Both the position numbers and the translations under genes were made by a program. The notes beneath the pieces were generated by a model. The model did not search any database. It saw nothing but the letters and a program-made list of their open reading frames with translations, and was not told where the DNA came from. From assembly GCA_949296915.1 (NCBI GenBank), contig CASFPX010000015.1, positions 1 through 48,875 of the forward strand: a stretch of DNA of 48,875 nt, in the 5' to 3' direction. How positions within the stretch are numbered: the first letter of the stretch is position 1; every line of letters starts with the position of its first letter. This DNA comes from Onthovicinus sp900555545 (GTDB taxonomy: Bacteria > Bacillota > Clostridia > Oscillospirales > Acutalibacteraceae). Shown piece after piece: positions 32,663-41,259 of the stretch.

Positions 32663-32690
32663 CATCGTATGCGCTGCTATGAAGATTTGT
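32663..32690 (-). promoter_or_regulatory. Candidate sigma-K-like sporulation promoter of the glycosyltransferase gene
   Basis: On the minus strand AC (32689-32690), 17 bases, then CATACGATG (32663-32671). This nearly matches the AC-N16/17-CATANNNTA pattern of sigma-K promoters and lies about 32 bases before the start codon. Confidence 0.3.
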
Positions 32691-32714
32691 CTCGATTTTT
32701 TGCTCCATTCTCGC

Positions 32715-32743
32715 TTGATTTTGCAGGAGCATTCCCGTATACT
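32715..32743 (+). promoter_or_regulatory. Promoter of the GH2 glycosidase gene
   Basis: TTGATT (32715-32720), a 17-base spacer and TATACT (32738-32743), about 43 bases before the chosen ATG. Confidence 0.7.
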
Positions 32744-32785
32744 GTACTCAGAATGAAGGCATGGGAAAGGAAGCGTGAAGATCCG

Positions 32786-34762
32786 ATGAAAATCAACGAC
32801 AACTGGCTTTTTGAAAAGGAGGGGCATGTGGAGCAGGTGACATTGCCCCACACCTGGAACCGCGTGGACGGTCAGGTGGGCTCCAAGAATTTTAAGCGCG
32901 GCTCCGTTGACATTGACTATTGGCGGGGAGAATGCCGGTACAGCCGGGAACTTGTGTTGGATGAAGCAGATGCAGCCCGCCAGGTTTATCTGCTGTTTGA
33001 GGGAGTCAACACGGTGGCCCGTGTCCGTGTGAATGGTCAGATGGCCGGAGAGCATTGGGGTGGTTATACGGCGTTCCAATTGGATATCACCCCGCTGGTC
33101 CATGCGGGGGAGAACACCCTTGAGGTCTTGGTGGACAACTCTCATTTACAGACGGTCGCGCCACTCGATGCGGATTTTACCTTTTACGGCGGCATTTACC
33201 GGGATGTACATCTGGTGGTAAAGGATCTTATTTGCCTGGGCAGCGAGGAGTGCAGTTATAAACCACTCAAGGTGCACCTGGATCATGTGAGCCGGGAGTC
33301 GGCATCCGTCACGGTGACAGCCTGGCCGGAGAACCATTCGAAGTGGTCAGTTGAGGCAAGCCTCGAGCTTACTATGTATGAGGGGGAACGGGTGGCGGCC
33401 AGCACGTTACACCCGGTGTCTCTCTCTGTGGATGGACCAACTACGGCAGTGGACAGTTTTGAAATCCAACGGCCGCACCTGTGGAATGGCCGGAAAGATC
33501 CTTTCCGCTACCGTATCACAGCGCGCTTGCTGGTGGACGGAAAAACGGTGGATACGGCAGAGGAGTGGATCGGCCTGCGGTTTTTCCATGTTGATCCACA
33601 AAAGGGCTTTTTCCTCAATGGGGAAGCGTATCCGCTGCGCGGCGTCAGCCGCCACCAGGATCGGGACGGCCTTGGTAACGCCATCACAGTGGCCGAGCAC
33701 CGGGAGGATTTCCAGATCCTTTACGATATTGGGGCTACGGCCGTGCGTCTGGCGCATTATCCGCAGGCCGATCTGTTTTACAGCCTATGTGATGAACATG
33801 GCATTGTCGTCTGGGCGGAGATACCCTTTGTCAATACGGTCGGCGGGAGTGGGGATTATGAGTTCCCTGATGCGGATCGGAAAAAGTTTTTTGAGACTAC
33901 CAAATCGCAGCTCGTCGAACTCATCCGTCAGAATTACAATCACCCCTCCATCTGTTTTTGGGGCACGGAGAATGAGGTTGCGGCAAAATTTGATAGCGTG
34001 ATGGTTCCTTTTATGGAGGAGCTGTATGCGCTGGCAAAAGCAGAGGATGATACGCGCCTGGTCACGCATGCCGTCAATCACCCCGTGGGCCGCAAGTGGA
34101 AGTCCGACCTCTACGCGTGGAATTATTATCCCGGCTGGTATGGGGCGTCCCGGCATGATCTGGGGCGTTTTATGGGTTCCCAGCACCGGGCGGTCAAAAA
34201 GCCCGTCGCCATCTCCGAGTATGGGGCGGGTGGCAGTATCCATCAGCACTCGTTCAGTAAAAAGAAGCCCCAGCCGGACGGCGACTGGCATCCGGAGGAA
34301 TATCAGGCCCTCTGTCACGAAGCGTTTATCCGACAGATCCAAAAGCGCGACTATCTGTGGGCGACGTTTGTCTGGAATCTGTTTGAATTTGCCTCCAATT
34401 GGCGGCACGAGGGGGAACGCTATGGCGTCAATGATAAGGGGCTTGTCACTTTTGACCGCAAGGTGAAAAAAGACGCATATTATCTCTACCAGGCGGCATG
34501 GAGCGATCAGCCTGTACTGTATATTGCATCCCGAAGATATGCGGAGCGCCCTGTGGGACGAACAGCCATCAAGATTTATACCAACCTGCCGCAGGTCACG
34601 TTGTCGGCAGGCGGCCGCACCTATACACTTGCTGGAAAAGGGCGCGCGCCTTTTGTTCTGAGCAAAAAGATCCGGCTAAAGGCAGGGGAGAACACCATCG
34701 AAGTCTCCGGGCTGCGGGACGGGCAGGAATTTCGCGATAAGGTTGTCGTTACAGGGATTTAA
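32786..34762 (+). CDS. Glycoside hydrolase family 2 (beta-galactosidase/beta-glucuronidase type)
   Basis: A 658-residue cytoplasmic retaining glycosidase, without signal peptide. Domain order is GH2 sugar-binding sandwich (about 1-155; VTLPHTWN, YRDVHLVV), immunoglobulin-like domain (155-265), TIM barrel (265-570) and a small C-terminal domain. The acid/base Glu is in CFWGTENEVAA and the nucleophile Glu in VAISEYGAGG. The frame extends upstream into the promoter; of two late ATGs I take 32786 (MKINDNWLF), which fits the family N-terminus, with a GGAAG site 13-14 bases before it. The length resembles compact GH2 enzymes rather than LacZ. The sugar specificity is not readable. Confidence 0.9.
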   Translation: MKINDNWLFEKEGHVEQVTLPHTWNRVDGQVGSKNFKRGSVDIDYWRGECRYSRELVLDEADAARQVYLLFEGVNTVARVRVNGQMAGEHWGGYTAFQLDITPLVHAGENTLEVLVDNSHLQTVAPLDADFTFYGGIYRDVHLVVKDLICLGSEECSYKPLKVHLDHVSRESASVTVTAWPENHSKWSVEASLELTMYEGERVAASTLHPVSLSVDGPTTAVDSFEIQRPHLWNGRKDPFRYRITARLLVDGKTVDTAEEWIGLRFFHVDPQKGFFLNGEAYPLRGVSRHQDRDGLGNAITVAEHREDFQILYDIGATAVRLAHYPQADLFYSLCDEHGIVVWAEIPFVNTVGGSGDYEFPDADRKKFFETTKSQLVELIRQNYNHPSICFWGTENEVAAKFDSVMVPFMEELYALAKAEDDTRLVTHAVNHPVGRKWKSDLYAWNYYPGWYGASRHDLGRFMGSQHRAVKKPVAISEYGAGGSIHQHSFSKKKPQPDGDWHPEEYQALCHEAFIRQIQKRDYLWATFVWNLFEFASNWRHEGERYGVNDKGLVTFDRKVKKDAYYLYQAAWSDQPVLYIASRRYAERPVGRTAIKIYTNLPQVTLSAGGRTYTLAGKGRAPFVLSKKIRLKAGENTIEVSGLRDGQEFRDKVVVTGI

Positions 34763-34778
34763 ATAATATGAATAAATT

Positions 34779-34810
34779 GAGCCCCGTGTTCCAAAGGGAA
34801 GACGGGGCTC
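34779..34810 (+). terminator. Terminator-like hairpin after the GH2 gene
   Basis: GAGCCCCGT (34779-34787) pairs perfectly with ACGGGGCTC (34802-34810), with inner pairing. The T tract is weak. Confidence 0.65.
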
Positions 34811-34857
34811 GCTCGTTTGTAAAACTCTTTAATTGAATCTCCTTCGTCAGGCTGTGC

Positions 34858-35077
34858 TTATGGCGTGTCTTTTTGGGGCTTGTAGGCAATCCCATCCATT
34901 TGGCACAGACAGGATGAACCTACAAATTTTGTGACAGTGGGCGATACTTTCAATAGTCGCGCGAGTCTGATGGATAATGTCTTCCCGGTCTAGGCCGCCG
35001 CCATGATGGGCTAAAAAGATGAAATTTCCGGCCACCACACAGGAGGAGCAGGTATCATTTCCATAATGGGTTGGCAT
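34858..35077 (-). pseudogene. RidA (YjgF/YER057c) family pseudogene
   Basis: The minus-strand frame from 35077 begins MPTHYGNDTCSSCVVAGNFI and continues through HHGGGLDREDIIHQTRATIE, the N-terminal third of a Rid-family enamine/imine deaminase. After about 45 codons the family pattern stops. In another frame a Rid-like C-terminus (TKFVGSSCLCQMDGIAYKP) runs to a TAA at 34858-34860. The middle of the roughly 125-residue protein is missing and the two ends are out of frame, so an internal deletion has destroyed the gene. It explains most of the 345-base gap between the GH2 gene and the next gene. Confidence 0.65.
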
Positions 35078-35107
35078 TTTTTGGATTAAATTTTCCCCTC
35101 ATGCATA

Positions 35108-36163
35108 TTATTTTAGTTTGGCTTCCAGATACACAGGGTTGTGATCTGACGCATGGAACTGGAGATCCATTGTCTGGACACGGATGGCCTCCACATTGGG
35201 GGAGAGAATGTATCCATCGATTACGTAGTATTGTGTTGCTGGATCACTCGGATCGTAGGGCTGATTCAACAGGCGGCAGGAGGGGGCGTCCGTATCGTAC
35301 GCGAAATGCCACCCCTCCGGCAGGATGCTGCTCTCCAGTACGCCGGGAACCCATGTGCTCGAGTCGAGCGTAGGGTAGGCGTCCAGTCCGCCGGGGAATG
35401 TCTGGTTGAAGTCGCCGCCCGCGATTACATAGTTTCCCTTTTCGTACTCCTGCTGAAGTACGGAGAAGAGCATCTCCGTCTGTGCGGCTTTCCCCTCACC
35501 GTCGTCATATGCCTCCAAATGCAAATTGACGATTACCAACTCCCGATCGCTGCCCTCAATGGGGATGCGGGTTACCAGAAGACAGCGCTTCAGATTGGCA
35601 GTGGATACCGGCCAGGAGAAGGGGCACGGCAGACTGATCCGTTCCGCAGTGGAGACGGAGTAATTTGTCAGGGTTAGGATTCCGGAGTTGACCTGCCCGA
35701 TCGGCGGCAGCGGATAGGGGACAAAGGGACAGGAGTAGTTCAGCGCATAGGCGCCGGAGAATCCCGTCTGTGTCATATACTCCTGTGTCTGATCCACGTG
35801 ATAGGTTCGGCTTGAGTTTTGATCGACCTCCTGCAGCAGGGTAAAATCTGCCCCGGTCTCGGTAATCAGGGAGGCAATTTCGGCCATATTTTCCTTCATG
35901 CGGACTTCATCTGTGGATTTTACTTCCTGCCCGCCATCCATAAAGAAATCGGCGTTGTCACCCAGTCCACTATAACCGGTGTTGAAGCTTAGGACAGACA
36001 CCGTTTCCCCGGAAAAGGAGGTGTTATCCTTCGTGTTTTGTACTTGAATGGACTCCACGTCGTCCGGTTTGTACTCTTTGATGCTGAGATAGGCGACAAA
36101 CCCTCCCAGAAGCACCACAATAACCAACAAAATAATCCCGATGATTTTTAAAACCTTTTTCAT
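35108..36163 (-). CDS. Membrane-anchored endonuclease/exonuclease/phosphatase family protein
   Basis: A 351-residue protein with an N-terminal membrane anchor (about residues 4-26) and an extracytoplasmic EEP-fold domain. Active-site landmarks are SFNTGYSG, FTLLQEVDQN (metal Glu), VNLHLEAYDD, IAGGDFNQTF and the terminal HASDHNPVYL (catalytic Asp-His). The family includes nucleases, sphingomyelinases and phosphoinositide phosphatases; an external phosphodiesterase role fits the anchor, but the substrate is unknown. The start at 36163 is chosen for its GGAGGG site and signal-anchor N-terminus. A good promoter lies upstream. Confidence 0.87.
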   Translation of the reverse strand: MKKVLKIIGIILLVIVVLLGGFVAYLSIKEYKPDDVESIQVQNTKDNTSFSGETVSVLSFNTGYSGLGDNADFFMDGGQEVKSTDEVRMKENMAEIASLITETGADFTLLQEVDQNSSRTYHVDQTQEYMTQTGFSGAYALNYSCPFVPYPLPPIGQVNSGILTLTNYSVSTAERISLPCPFSWPVSTANLKRCLLVTRIPIEGSDRELVIVNLHLEAYDDGEGKAAQTEMLFSVLQQEYEKGNYVIAGGDFNQTFPGGLDAYPTLDSSTWVPGVLESSILPEGWHFAYDTDAPSCRLLNQPYDPSDPATQYYVIDGYILSPNVEAIRVQTMDLQFHASDHNPVYLEAKLK

Positions 36164-36218
36164 AATTTCCCTCCAAAACAAAAGATTACACCCAAAAGGC
36201 AAAGGATAGTACCCTTAA

Positions 36219-36246
36219 ATTATACACGAATTGAAAAATTTTTCAA
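36219..36246 (-). promoter_or_regulatory. Promoter of the EEP-family gene
   Basis: On the minus strand TTGAAA (36241-36246), a 16-base spacer and a perfect TATAAT (36219-36224), about 55 bases before the start. Confidence 0.7.
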
Positions 36247-36404
36247 TAACTTATACAAAAACCATCCTGCTGTAGATCACTGTATGTTTACCGGCACTGT
36301 GGATCGAACGGCCCAATTGAAGCACGTCTTGGGACACAAGCTGTCAACTCCCATTTTGAATGATTCGGGTGCAATTTAAGAGCGACATTTTGTGAGATTT
36401 GCGC
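36247..36404. other. Intergenic DNA with no recognised gene
   Basis: This is the middle of the roughly 300-base gap between the EEP-family gene and the V-ATPase operon. I see no supported gene, terminator or riboswitch. A short plus-strand protein-like run ending near 36379 is too short to interpret. Confidence 0.4.
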
Positions 36405-36432
36405 TTGATTTTTTTTTTTGGCTGATTATAAT
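36405..36432 (+). promoter_or_regulatory. Promoter of the V-type ATPase operon
   Basis: TTGATT (36405-36410), a 16-base T-rich spacer and a perfect TATAAT (36427-36432), about 38 bases before the first ATG. Confidence 0.75.
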
Positions 36433-36470
36433 AGAAGTTATGCGAAAATGAGAGTAAGGGGGGCTTCGCC

Positions 36471-36785
36471 ATGGAAAAAATGATTGACACCATTATGGAA
36501 ATGGATAAGAAAGCACGCCTGCGGGAACAGGAAGCAGAGGCCTATAAGGAAGAACAGCTGAAGGCCCTTGACGGAAAACTGCGCGAGATTGACGAGAAGT
36601 ACCGTGCCTATACGGCGCAGCAGATTGCCGGGATCGCCCAGGAGAATGAGAAACTGATTCAGAGGGAAAAGACACGGATTCAGGCGCTGGATGAGAAGGC
36701 CTCCGCCGCCCTGGAGGAGGCCTATCAGGCCGGGAAAGACGCCTGGGTGGCCGAAATTGTTAAACGGGCTCTGGCGGGTGAATAA
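36471..36785 (+). CDS. ntpF: V-type ATPase peripheral-stalk subunit (G/H type)
   Basis: A 104-residue, almost entirely charged alpha-helical protein (KARLREQEAEAYKEEQLKAL and following) predicted to form a coiled coil. Such proteins pair with subunit E to make the peripheral stalk of bacterial V/A-type ATPases; they are labelled subunit H, G or NtpF in different organisms. The assignment rests on length, coiled-coil character and first place in the operon rather than on conserved residues. It is followed after three bases by subunit C. Confidence 0.8.
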   Translation: MEKMIDTIMEMDKKARLREQEAEAYKEEQLKALDGKLREIDEKYRAYTAQQIAGIAQENEKLIQREKTRIQALDEKASAALEEAYQAGKDAWVAEIVKRALAGE

Positions 36786-36788
36786 ATC

Positions 36789-37844
36789 ATGCTCAACAAG
36801 TATTCTTCCAACACAATTCTGGCCAAAACGCACGCGATGTATGCCGGCAGGTTGACAGCGAGTAATTATAATGATTTGCTCAATTGTAAGAGTGTGGGAG
36901 ACATTGCAACCTATTTAAAAAACAGAACAGTTTACGCAGATGTCCTACAGGATGCGATGACCGAGTCGCTGCACCGGGAACAGCTGGAATCTATCCTGCA
37001 TAAGCGGTTATTCAATCAGTATGCCGCACTGTGCCGGTATGAGCTCTCCATCGGCACGGAGTTGTACCGCGGATTTATTATCCGGGCGGAGGTAGAGGAG
37101 ATCCTCACCTTTCTCCGCTTCCTGTGCAATAACCATCCGGAGGACTATATCTTCTCCCTGCCGCCGTTCCTGACGGATCACACGCAGGTCAACCTGTTCG
37201 CGCTGGCAGAGGTCAAGGATTTTGAGGGAATCCTGCGTGTCCTGAATGGGACAGACTATTTGCACGTGGTAGAACCCTTTGTCAAGCAGAGCAAGGAGAC
37301 GGGGGAAATTGACTACTTTTCCATCGAGGCCGAGATGAAAAAATTCGAGTTCCACAAACTGTGTAGTATTGTCGCAGAGGCCTTTGGCGGGAAGTACAAG
37401 AAGGAAGTCATCCAGTACCTGGAGCGCGAAATTGATATTAAGAATATTATCAATATCTACCGCCTCAAGCGCACGATCCGCGCCTCACGCGAGGAGATCC
37501 GGCAGACGCTTGTATTCGGCCATTCGGTGCTCAGCCATCAGGAGTTTGACATTCTTGCCGGTGCTGCGACAGAGGAGGAATTCCTCGCCCGGCTTAAGGC
37601 AACTCAGATTGGTAAACGGTTGCAGGAAAAATCCTATGACTACTTGGAGGAAGGGCTCCAAAAAGTGCGCTTCGATCTGGAAAAACGCTCGTTCCGCTTT
37701 GCGACCAATCCCTATATTGTCATGTTTTCCTATATCTTTTTAGCTGAAAATGAGGTTCAGAATATCACGCACATTATTGAGGGCATTCGATATGCTATCC
37801 CACCGGAAACGATCAAATCCATGTTGATCGGTGTCGATGGATAA
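36789..37844 (+). CDS. ntpC: V-type ATPase subunit C (central-shaft socket, d-like)
   Basis: A 351-residue soluble subunit of the vATP-synt_AC39/NtpC family that joins the central rotor shaft (D and F) to the membrane c-ring. Recognised from the N-terminal YSSNTILAKTHAMYAGRLTA, the middle block EIDIKNIINIYRLKRT, and the C-terminal FRFATNPYIVMFSYIFLAEN with a following EIRYAIP-like tail (EGIRYAIPPETIKS). The length is normal for clostridial members. It lies between the stalk subunit and subunit I, 15 bases before the latter. Confidence 0.93.
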   Translation: MLNKYSSNTILAKTHAMYAGRLTASNYNDLLNCKSVGDIATYLKNRTVYADVLQDAMTESLHREQLESILHKRLFNQYAALCRYELSIGTELYRGFIIRAEVEEILTFLRFLCNNHPEDYIFSLPPFLTDHTQVNLFALAEVKDFEGILRVLNGTDYLHVVEPFVKQSKETGEIDYFSIEAEMKKFEFHKLCSIVAEAFGGKYKKEVIQYLEREIDIKNIINIYRLKRTIRASREEIRQTLVFGHSVLSHQEFDILAGAATEEEFLARLKATQIGKRLQEKSYDYLEEGLQKVRFDLEKRSFRFATNPYIVMFSYIFLAENEVQNITHIIEGIRYAIPPETIKSMLIGVDG

Positions 37845-37859
37845 AGGAGGTGGTTGCTT

Positions 37860-39833
37860 ATGGCCATTGCAAAAATGAAGCTAGTGGGCGTGGCCGGGAT
37901 CGTGGAACAGCTCGACGAGTTCATCGAGACCTGCTGTATGGACGGCAATTTTCATCCGGAACCGGCGGCCCAATATCTGCCGGTCGATCTGGGATACACG
38001 CCGATGGAAGACGCCAATCCCTACGCCGATATGCTCCAGAAGGTGGAGGAGTTTGCCCACAACGCCCGGTTCGAGATCGCGCCGGTCCGGCATTTGAAAC
38101 ACACACCGACGGATGCAGAGATCCGCGCGTTTGTCGATCAACTCAACAGCGATGCCGGTAAGGCAGCCGCAGGGCGTAAGGATCTGATCGAGCAGCACCG
38201 GGCCTGTGAACGAGGAATTGAACAGCTTAAGCACTTTACCAATTTTGAGGTAGATCTGGACGAGGTTTTTAACTGCCAGTATATTAAAGTCCGTTTCGGC
38301 CACCTGCCCAAGGATAACTATGAGAAGCTGCTCAATATGCAGGAGGATAACCCCTACGTATTCTTTGTGCCCTGTTCGGTGGACGCATTTGACTATTGGG
38401 GAATGTACTTTGCCCCGCGGGAGAAAATCGCGGAGGTCGATCAAATTTTCCAGAACCTGTACTTCAATCGTCTGCATATTCCCGGCGCCGCTGGTACGGC
38501 TAAAGAGGGGATTGAGCAGCTGCAAAAAAACAACGAGATTTTGGAGGAAATCCTAAGCAGGATCACCCAGCAGCTGGACGAGTATTGGGCGGAGAATGAG
38601 GAGCGATTTATTGAGGTCTATACACGGCTGACCTATCTCAAGGCGGTATACGATCTGCGCAAATATGCCGCAGTTAAAGGGCGTTACTTCTTTTTTGCGG
38701 GATGGGTTCCGGCCCGACAGGCCAGGAGTTTTGAAGCAAAGGCGAAAAAGATCCGGCGTTCGGCTTACGAGATCAGCGATCCCGATCCCAAATCACCCTC
38801 TAAACCGCCCGTACTGCTGAAAAACAATCCGCTTTTCAAACCCTTTGAGTTTTACATTGAGATGTACGGCCTGCCATCCTATGATGAGTTTGATGCCACC
38901 GGATTGGTGGCCGTCACCTATACAATTCTATTTGGGATTATGTTTGGCGATGTGGGGCAGGGAATCGTCCTGGCCATCCTCGGGTTCCTGATGTGGAAGC
39001 TCAAAAAGATGGCTCTTGGCAAGATTCTGATCCCGTGCGGCATCGCGGCTACGCTCGGCGGATTTGTATACGGATCCGTGTTTGGCAATGAGACGTTGCT
39101 CGATCCCCTGTACACAGCCCTTGGCATGAGCGGAAAACCCGTCGAGGTGATGGATTCCGTTATCGGGCTATTGATCTTCTCAATCGGGATCGGCGTCGTG
39201 CTGGTGATCGTAGCGATGTTGATGAATGTGTTCGTCAGCATCAAGCGAAAACAAATCGGCCGGGCGGTATTCCACCACAACGGCGTGATGGGCATCCTGC
39301 TCTATGCGTCGCTCGTCACATTGGTGGTTCAACTCTTCACCGGGACAACCGTTGTCCCGACAGCCGCCCTGATTGCCATTATTATTGCATCGGTCATCCT
39401 GCTCTTCTTTGAGGGGATTCTCGTCAATCTGATTGACGACCGCCAGCACTGGAAACCCGAGAGCTGGGGTGACTATATTCTGGAGAATCTGTTTGAGTTG
39501 CTCGACTACTTTATCTCCTACATGAGCAACACCATTTCTTTCCTGCGTGTTGGTGCGTTTGTGCTCGTACACGCCGCCATGATGACGGTCGTGTTTGCAA
39601 TAGCCCAGGGGAATATCATCGTAATTGTTCTGGGCAATATCCTTGTTATGGCGTTGGAGGGGCTCCTCACCGGAATCCAGGCATTGAGGCTTGAGTTCTA
39701 TGAGATGTTCAGCCGCTTCTACGAGGGCGAGGGCCGGCCGTTCGAAGGCGTAAAGATTGCCTATAAAGAGCGGGCAGATAAAAAGCGCAGCAAAAAATCC
39801 ATTCAAAAACAAAAATTGGAGGAATCAAAATGA
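37860..39833 (+). CDS. ntpI: V-type ATPase subunit I (membrane stator)
   Basis: A 657-residue stator subunit (V-type a/I family). Residues 1-330 form the cytoplasmic domain that contacts the peripheral stalks, with helical coiled-coil parts (about 90-130 and 215-260). About eight membrane helices fill 340-620, including the family block GIMFGDVGQGIVLAILG and SNTISFLRVGAFVLVHAAMM, whose Arg is the essential one facing the c-ring. The upstream TTG is rejected because AAAGGAGGT sits correctly before the ATG at 37860. It overlaps subunit K by ATGA. Confidence 0.95.
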   Translation: MAIAKMKLVGVAGIVEQLDEFIETCCMDGNFHPEPAAQYLPVDLGYTPMEDANPYADMLQKVEEFAHNARFEIAPVRHLKHTPTDAEIRAFVDQLNSDAGKAAAGRKDLIEQHRACERGIEQLKHFTNFEVDLDEVFNCQYIKVRFGHLPKDNYEKLLNMQEDNPYVFFVPCSVDAFDYWGMYFAPREKIAEVDQIFQNLYFNRLHIPGAAGTAKEGIEQLQKNNEILEEILSRITQQLDEYWAENEERFIEVYTRLTYLKAVYDLRKYAAVKGRYFFFAGWVPARQARSFEAKAKKIRRSAYEISDPDPKSPSKPPVLLKNNPLFKPFEFYIEMYGLPSYDEFDATGLVAVTYTILFGIMFGDVGQGIVLAILGFLMWKLKKMALGKILIPCGIAATLGGFVYGSVFGNETLLDPLYTALGMSGKPVEVMDSVIGLLIFSIGIGVVLVIVAMLMNVFVSIKRKQIGRAVFHHNGVMGILLYASLVTLVVQLFTGTTVVPTAALIAIIIASVILLFFEGILVNLIDDRQHWKPESWGDYILENLFELLDYFISYMSNTISFLRVGAFVLVHAAMMTVVFAIAQGNIIVIVLGNILVMALEGLLTGIQALRLEFYEMFSRFYEGEGRPFEGVKIAYKERADKKRSKKSIQKQKLEESK

Positions 39834-40321
39834 GTATTTTAGCAATTGCAATTCTGGCAGCAATCCCCGTTTTGGGTATCGTAGGTTCGATCGCATTTAT
39901 GATTTATAAGCATTCCAAAGGGATGCCGACCAAAAAGGCGTTCAAGATGCAGATTGCAACCTTTGCGGCGATCGCCGTAATGGCGACAGTGTTTGCGTTT
40001 ACTGCATCTGCCGCCAGCGACAATACGGCGGCTGCCGCAGACGACGGTGCCGCCACCTCAGTCTCTGAGCAGCAGGAGGAGGATTCCTCTGATTCCGCGA
40101 TTGCGAGTGGGCTGAAGTATCTCTCTGCGGCCCTGTCCATCGGCCTTGCGGGCATTGGCGGCGGCTTGGCACTGGCAGCCGGCGCTCCAGCCGCAATCGC
40201 CGCCATGAGCGAGAACCCGAAGACGTTTGGTAAATCCATCGTTCTGTTGGCCCTGGGTGAGGCGGTTGCGCTGTACGGTCTGGTCATCGCCTTTATGATC
40301 CTGCTTGGCATAGGCGGGTGA
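39830..40321 (+). CDS. ntpK: V-type ATPase subunit K (c-ring proteolipid) with N-terminal extension
   Basis: A 163-residue proteolipid with four hydrophobic segments. The C-terminal hairpin (about 95-163; GIGGGLALAAGAPAAIAAMS, then LLALGEAVALYGLVIAFMIL) is a canonical c-type hairpin with the ion-binding Glu in LGEAVALYG. The first two segments (about 3-25 and 40-62) do not repeat this pattern, and an Ala/Asp/Glu/Ser-rich linker (about 63-92) separates them. Each subunit therefore appears to supply one ion site. H+ versus Na+ specificity cannot be decided by eye. The stop is one base before the next start. Confidence 0.9.
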   Translation: MSILAIAILAAIPVLGIVGSIAFMIYKHSKGMPTKKAFKMQIATFAAIAVMATVFAFTASAASDNTAAAADDGAATSVSEQQEEDSSDSAIASGLKYLSAALSIGLAGIGGGLALAAGAPAAIAAMSENPKTFGKSIVLLALGEAVALYGLVIAFMILLGIGG

Positions 40322-40322
40322 C

Positions 40323-40637
40323 GTGGAGATGCGGTTCCATTTAATCAGTGACAACGTCGATACGCTCGTCGGCCTGCGGCTGGCGGGGATAGATGGTGTA
40401 GTCGTGCACGAGCCCGATGAAATTGAGGCAGCGTTAAAGGCGGCCATTGCGGATGAAGATATCGCAATCGTGCTGATTACGGACCGTCTGGTAAAAGCGT
40501 GTCAGGATCAGGTGTACAATCTGAAAAAAACACATGATAAACCGCTGATTGTGGAGATTCCGGACCGCCATGGTGCGGGCCGCGTGAGTGACTCCATCAC
40601 CCGTTATGTGCGGGAGGCAATCGGTGTAAAGATTTGA
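40323..40637 (+). CDS. ntpG: V-type ATPase subunit F (rotor)
   Basis: A 104-residue Rossmann-like subunit that binds subunit D in the central shaft. Recognised from length, operon place and the pattern FHLISDNVDTLVGLRLAGID with DIAIVLITDRLVKACQDQV. The exact start is uncertain: GTG at 40323 gives MEMRFHL, and an ATG at 40329 is two codons later; neither has a strong ribosome site, which suggests coupling to subunit K translation. NtpG is the Enterococcus name for this subunit. Confidence 0.9.
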   Translation: MEMRFHLISDNVDTLVGLRLAGIDGVVVHEPDEIEAALKAAIADEDIAIVLITDRLVKACQDQVYNLKKTHDKPLIVEIPDRHGAGRVSDSITRYVREAIGVKI

Positions 40638-40647
40638 GGTGATCCCC

Positions 40648-41259
40648 ATGGCTGAAAGTGATGCGCGCGTAAACCTCTTCCTGGAGGATATCGATCACGA
40701 TGCGCTTGAAAAACGCAATGCCATTGAAGCAGAAGTAAATGAATATATCAGCGCCCAGCTCGCCGCTGAGGAGGAAAAGGCCAAAGCGCAGGCGGAGGTG
40801 GTCCTCAGCGCGGAGCGTGATAAGGCGCGCGTGGAGGCGAACAGGCAGTTCGCCGCCGTCAATAACCAGGCGAAGTTTGCGCTCAGCCGGCGGCGTATGG
40901 AGATGAAAGAGAGCGTGTTTGAACAGGCGCGGGAGGAACTGCGCAAGTTCGCCGCTTCAGATGCCTATGTCAAATTTTTGAGCGATAGTGTGTCTGCAAT
41001 GGCCGCTTCAGTTCCCGGTGAGGCCGTCATCTTGGTGCGTGAGCAGGATCTTCCTTTGGCGGATCAGTTGAAGACGGCGTTTGGAAGGGAATGTGCGGTG
41101 CAGGCCGATCGTTCCATCAAGCTGGGCGGGTGCAAGATTCAGGATACCACCAATGGCCTGATTGCCGATGATACACTCGAGGTACGGCTGAAAGGGCAGG
41201 AGGACTGGTTCCTCGCCCATGCGAAACTGCCGGTGAATATTGCGGAGGAGGTGAGCTGA
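40648..41259 (+). CDS. ntpE: V-type ATPase subunit E (peripheral stalk)
   Basis: A 203-residue stalk subunit with a long N-terminal helix rich in Ala, Glu, Lys and Arg (about 15-105) and a globular C-terminal part. The ATG at 40648 follows GAGGTG; a GTG three codons earlier is less likely. It pairs with the coiled-coil stalk subunit to hold the A3B3 head against rotation. Its stop codon shares a base with the start of subunit A. Confidence 0.88.
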   Translation: MAESDARVNLFLEDIDHDALEKRNAIEAEVNEYISAQLAAEEEKAKAQAEVVLSAERDKARVEANRQFAAVNNQAKFALSRRRMEMKESVFEQAREELRKFAASDAYVKFLSDSVSAMAASVPGEAVILVREQDLPLADQLKTAFGRECAVQADRSIKLGGCKIQDTTNGLIADDTLEVRLKGQEDWFLAHAKLPVNIAEEVS

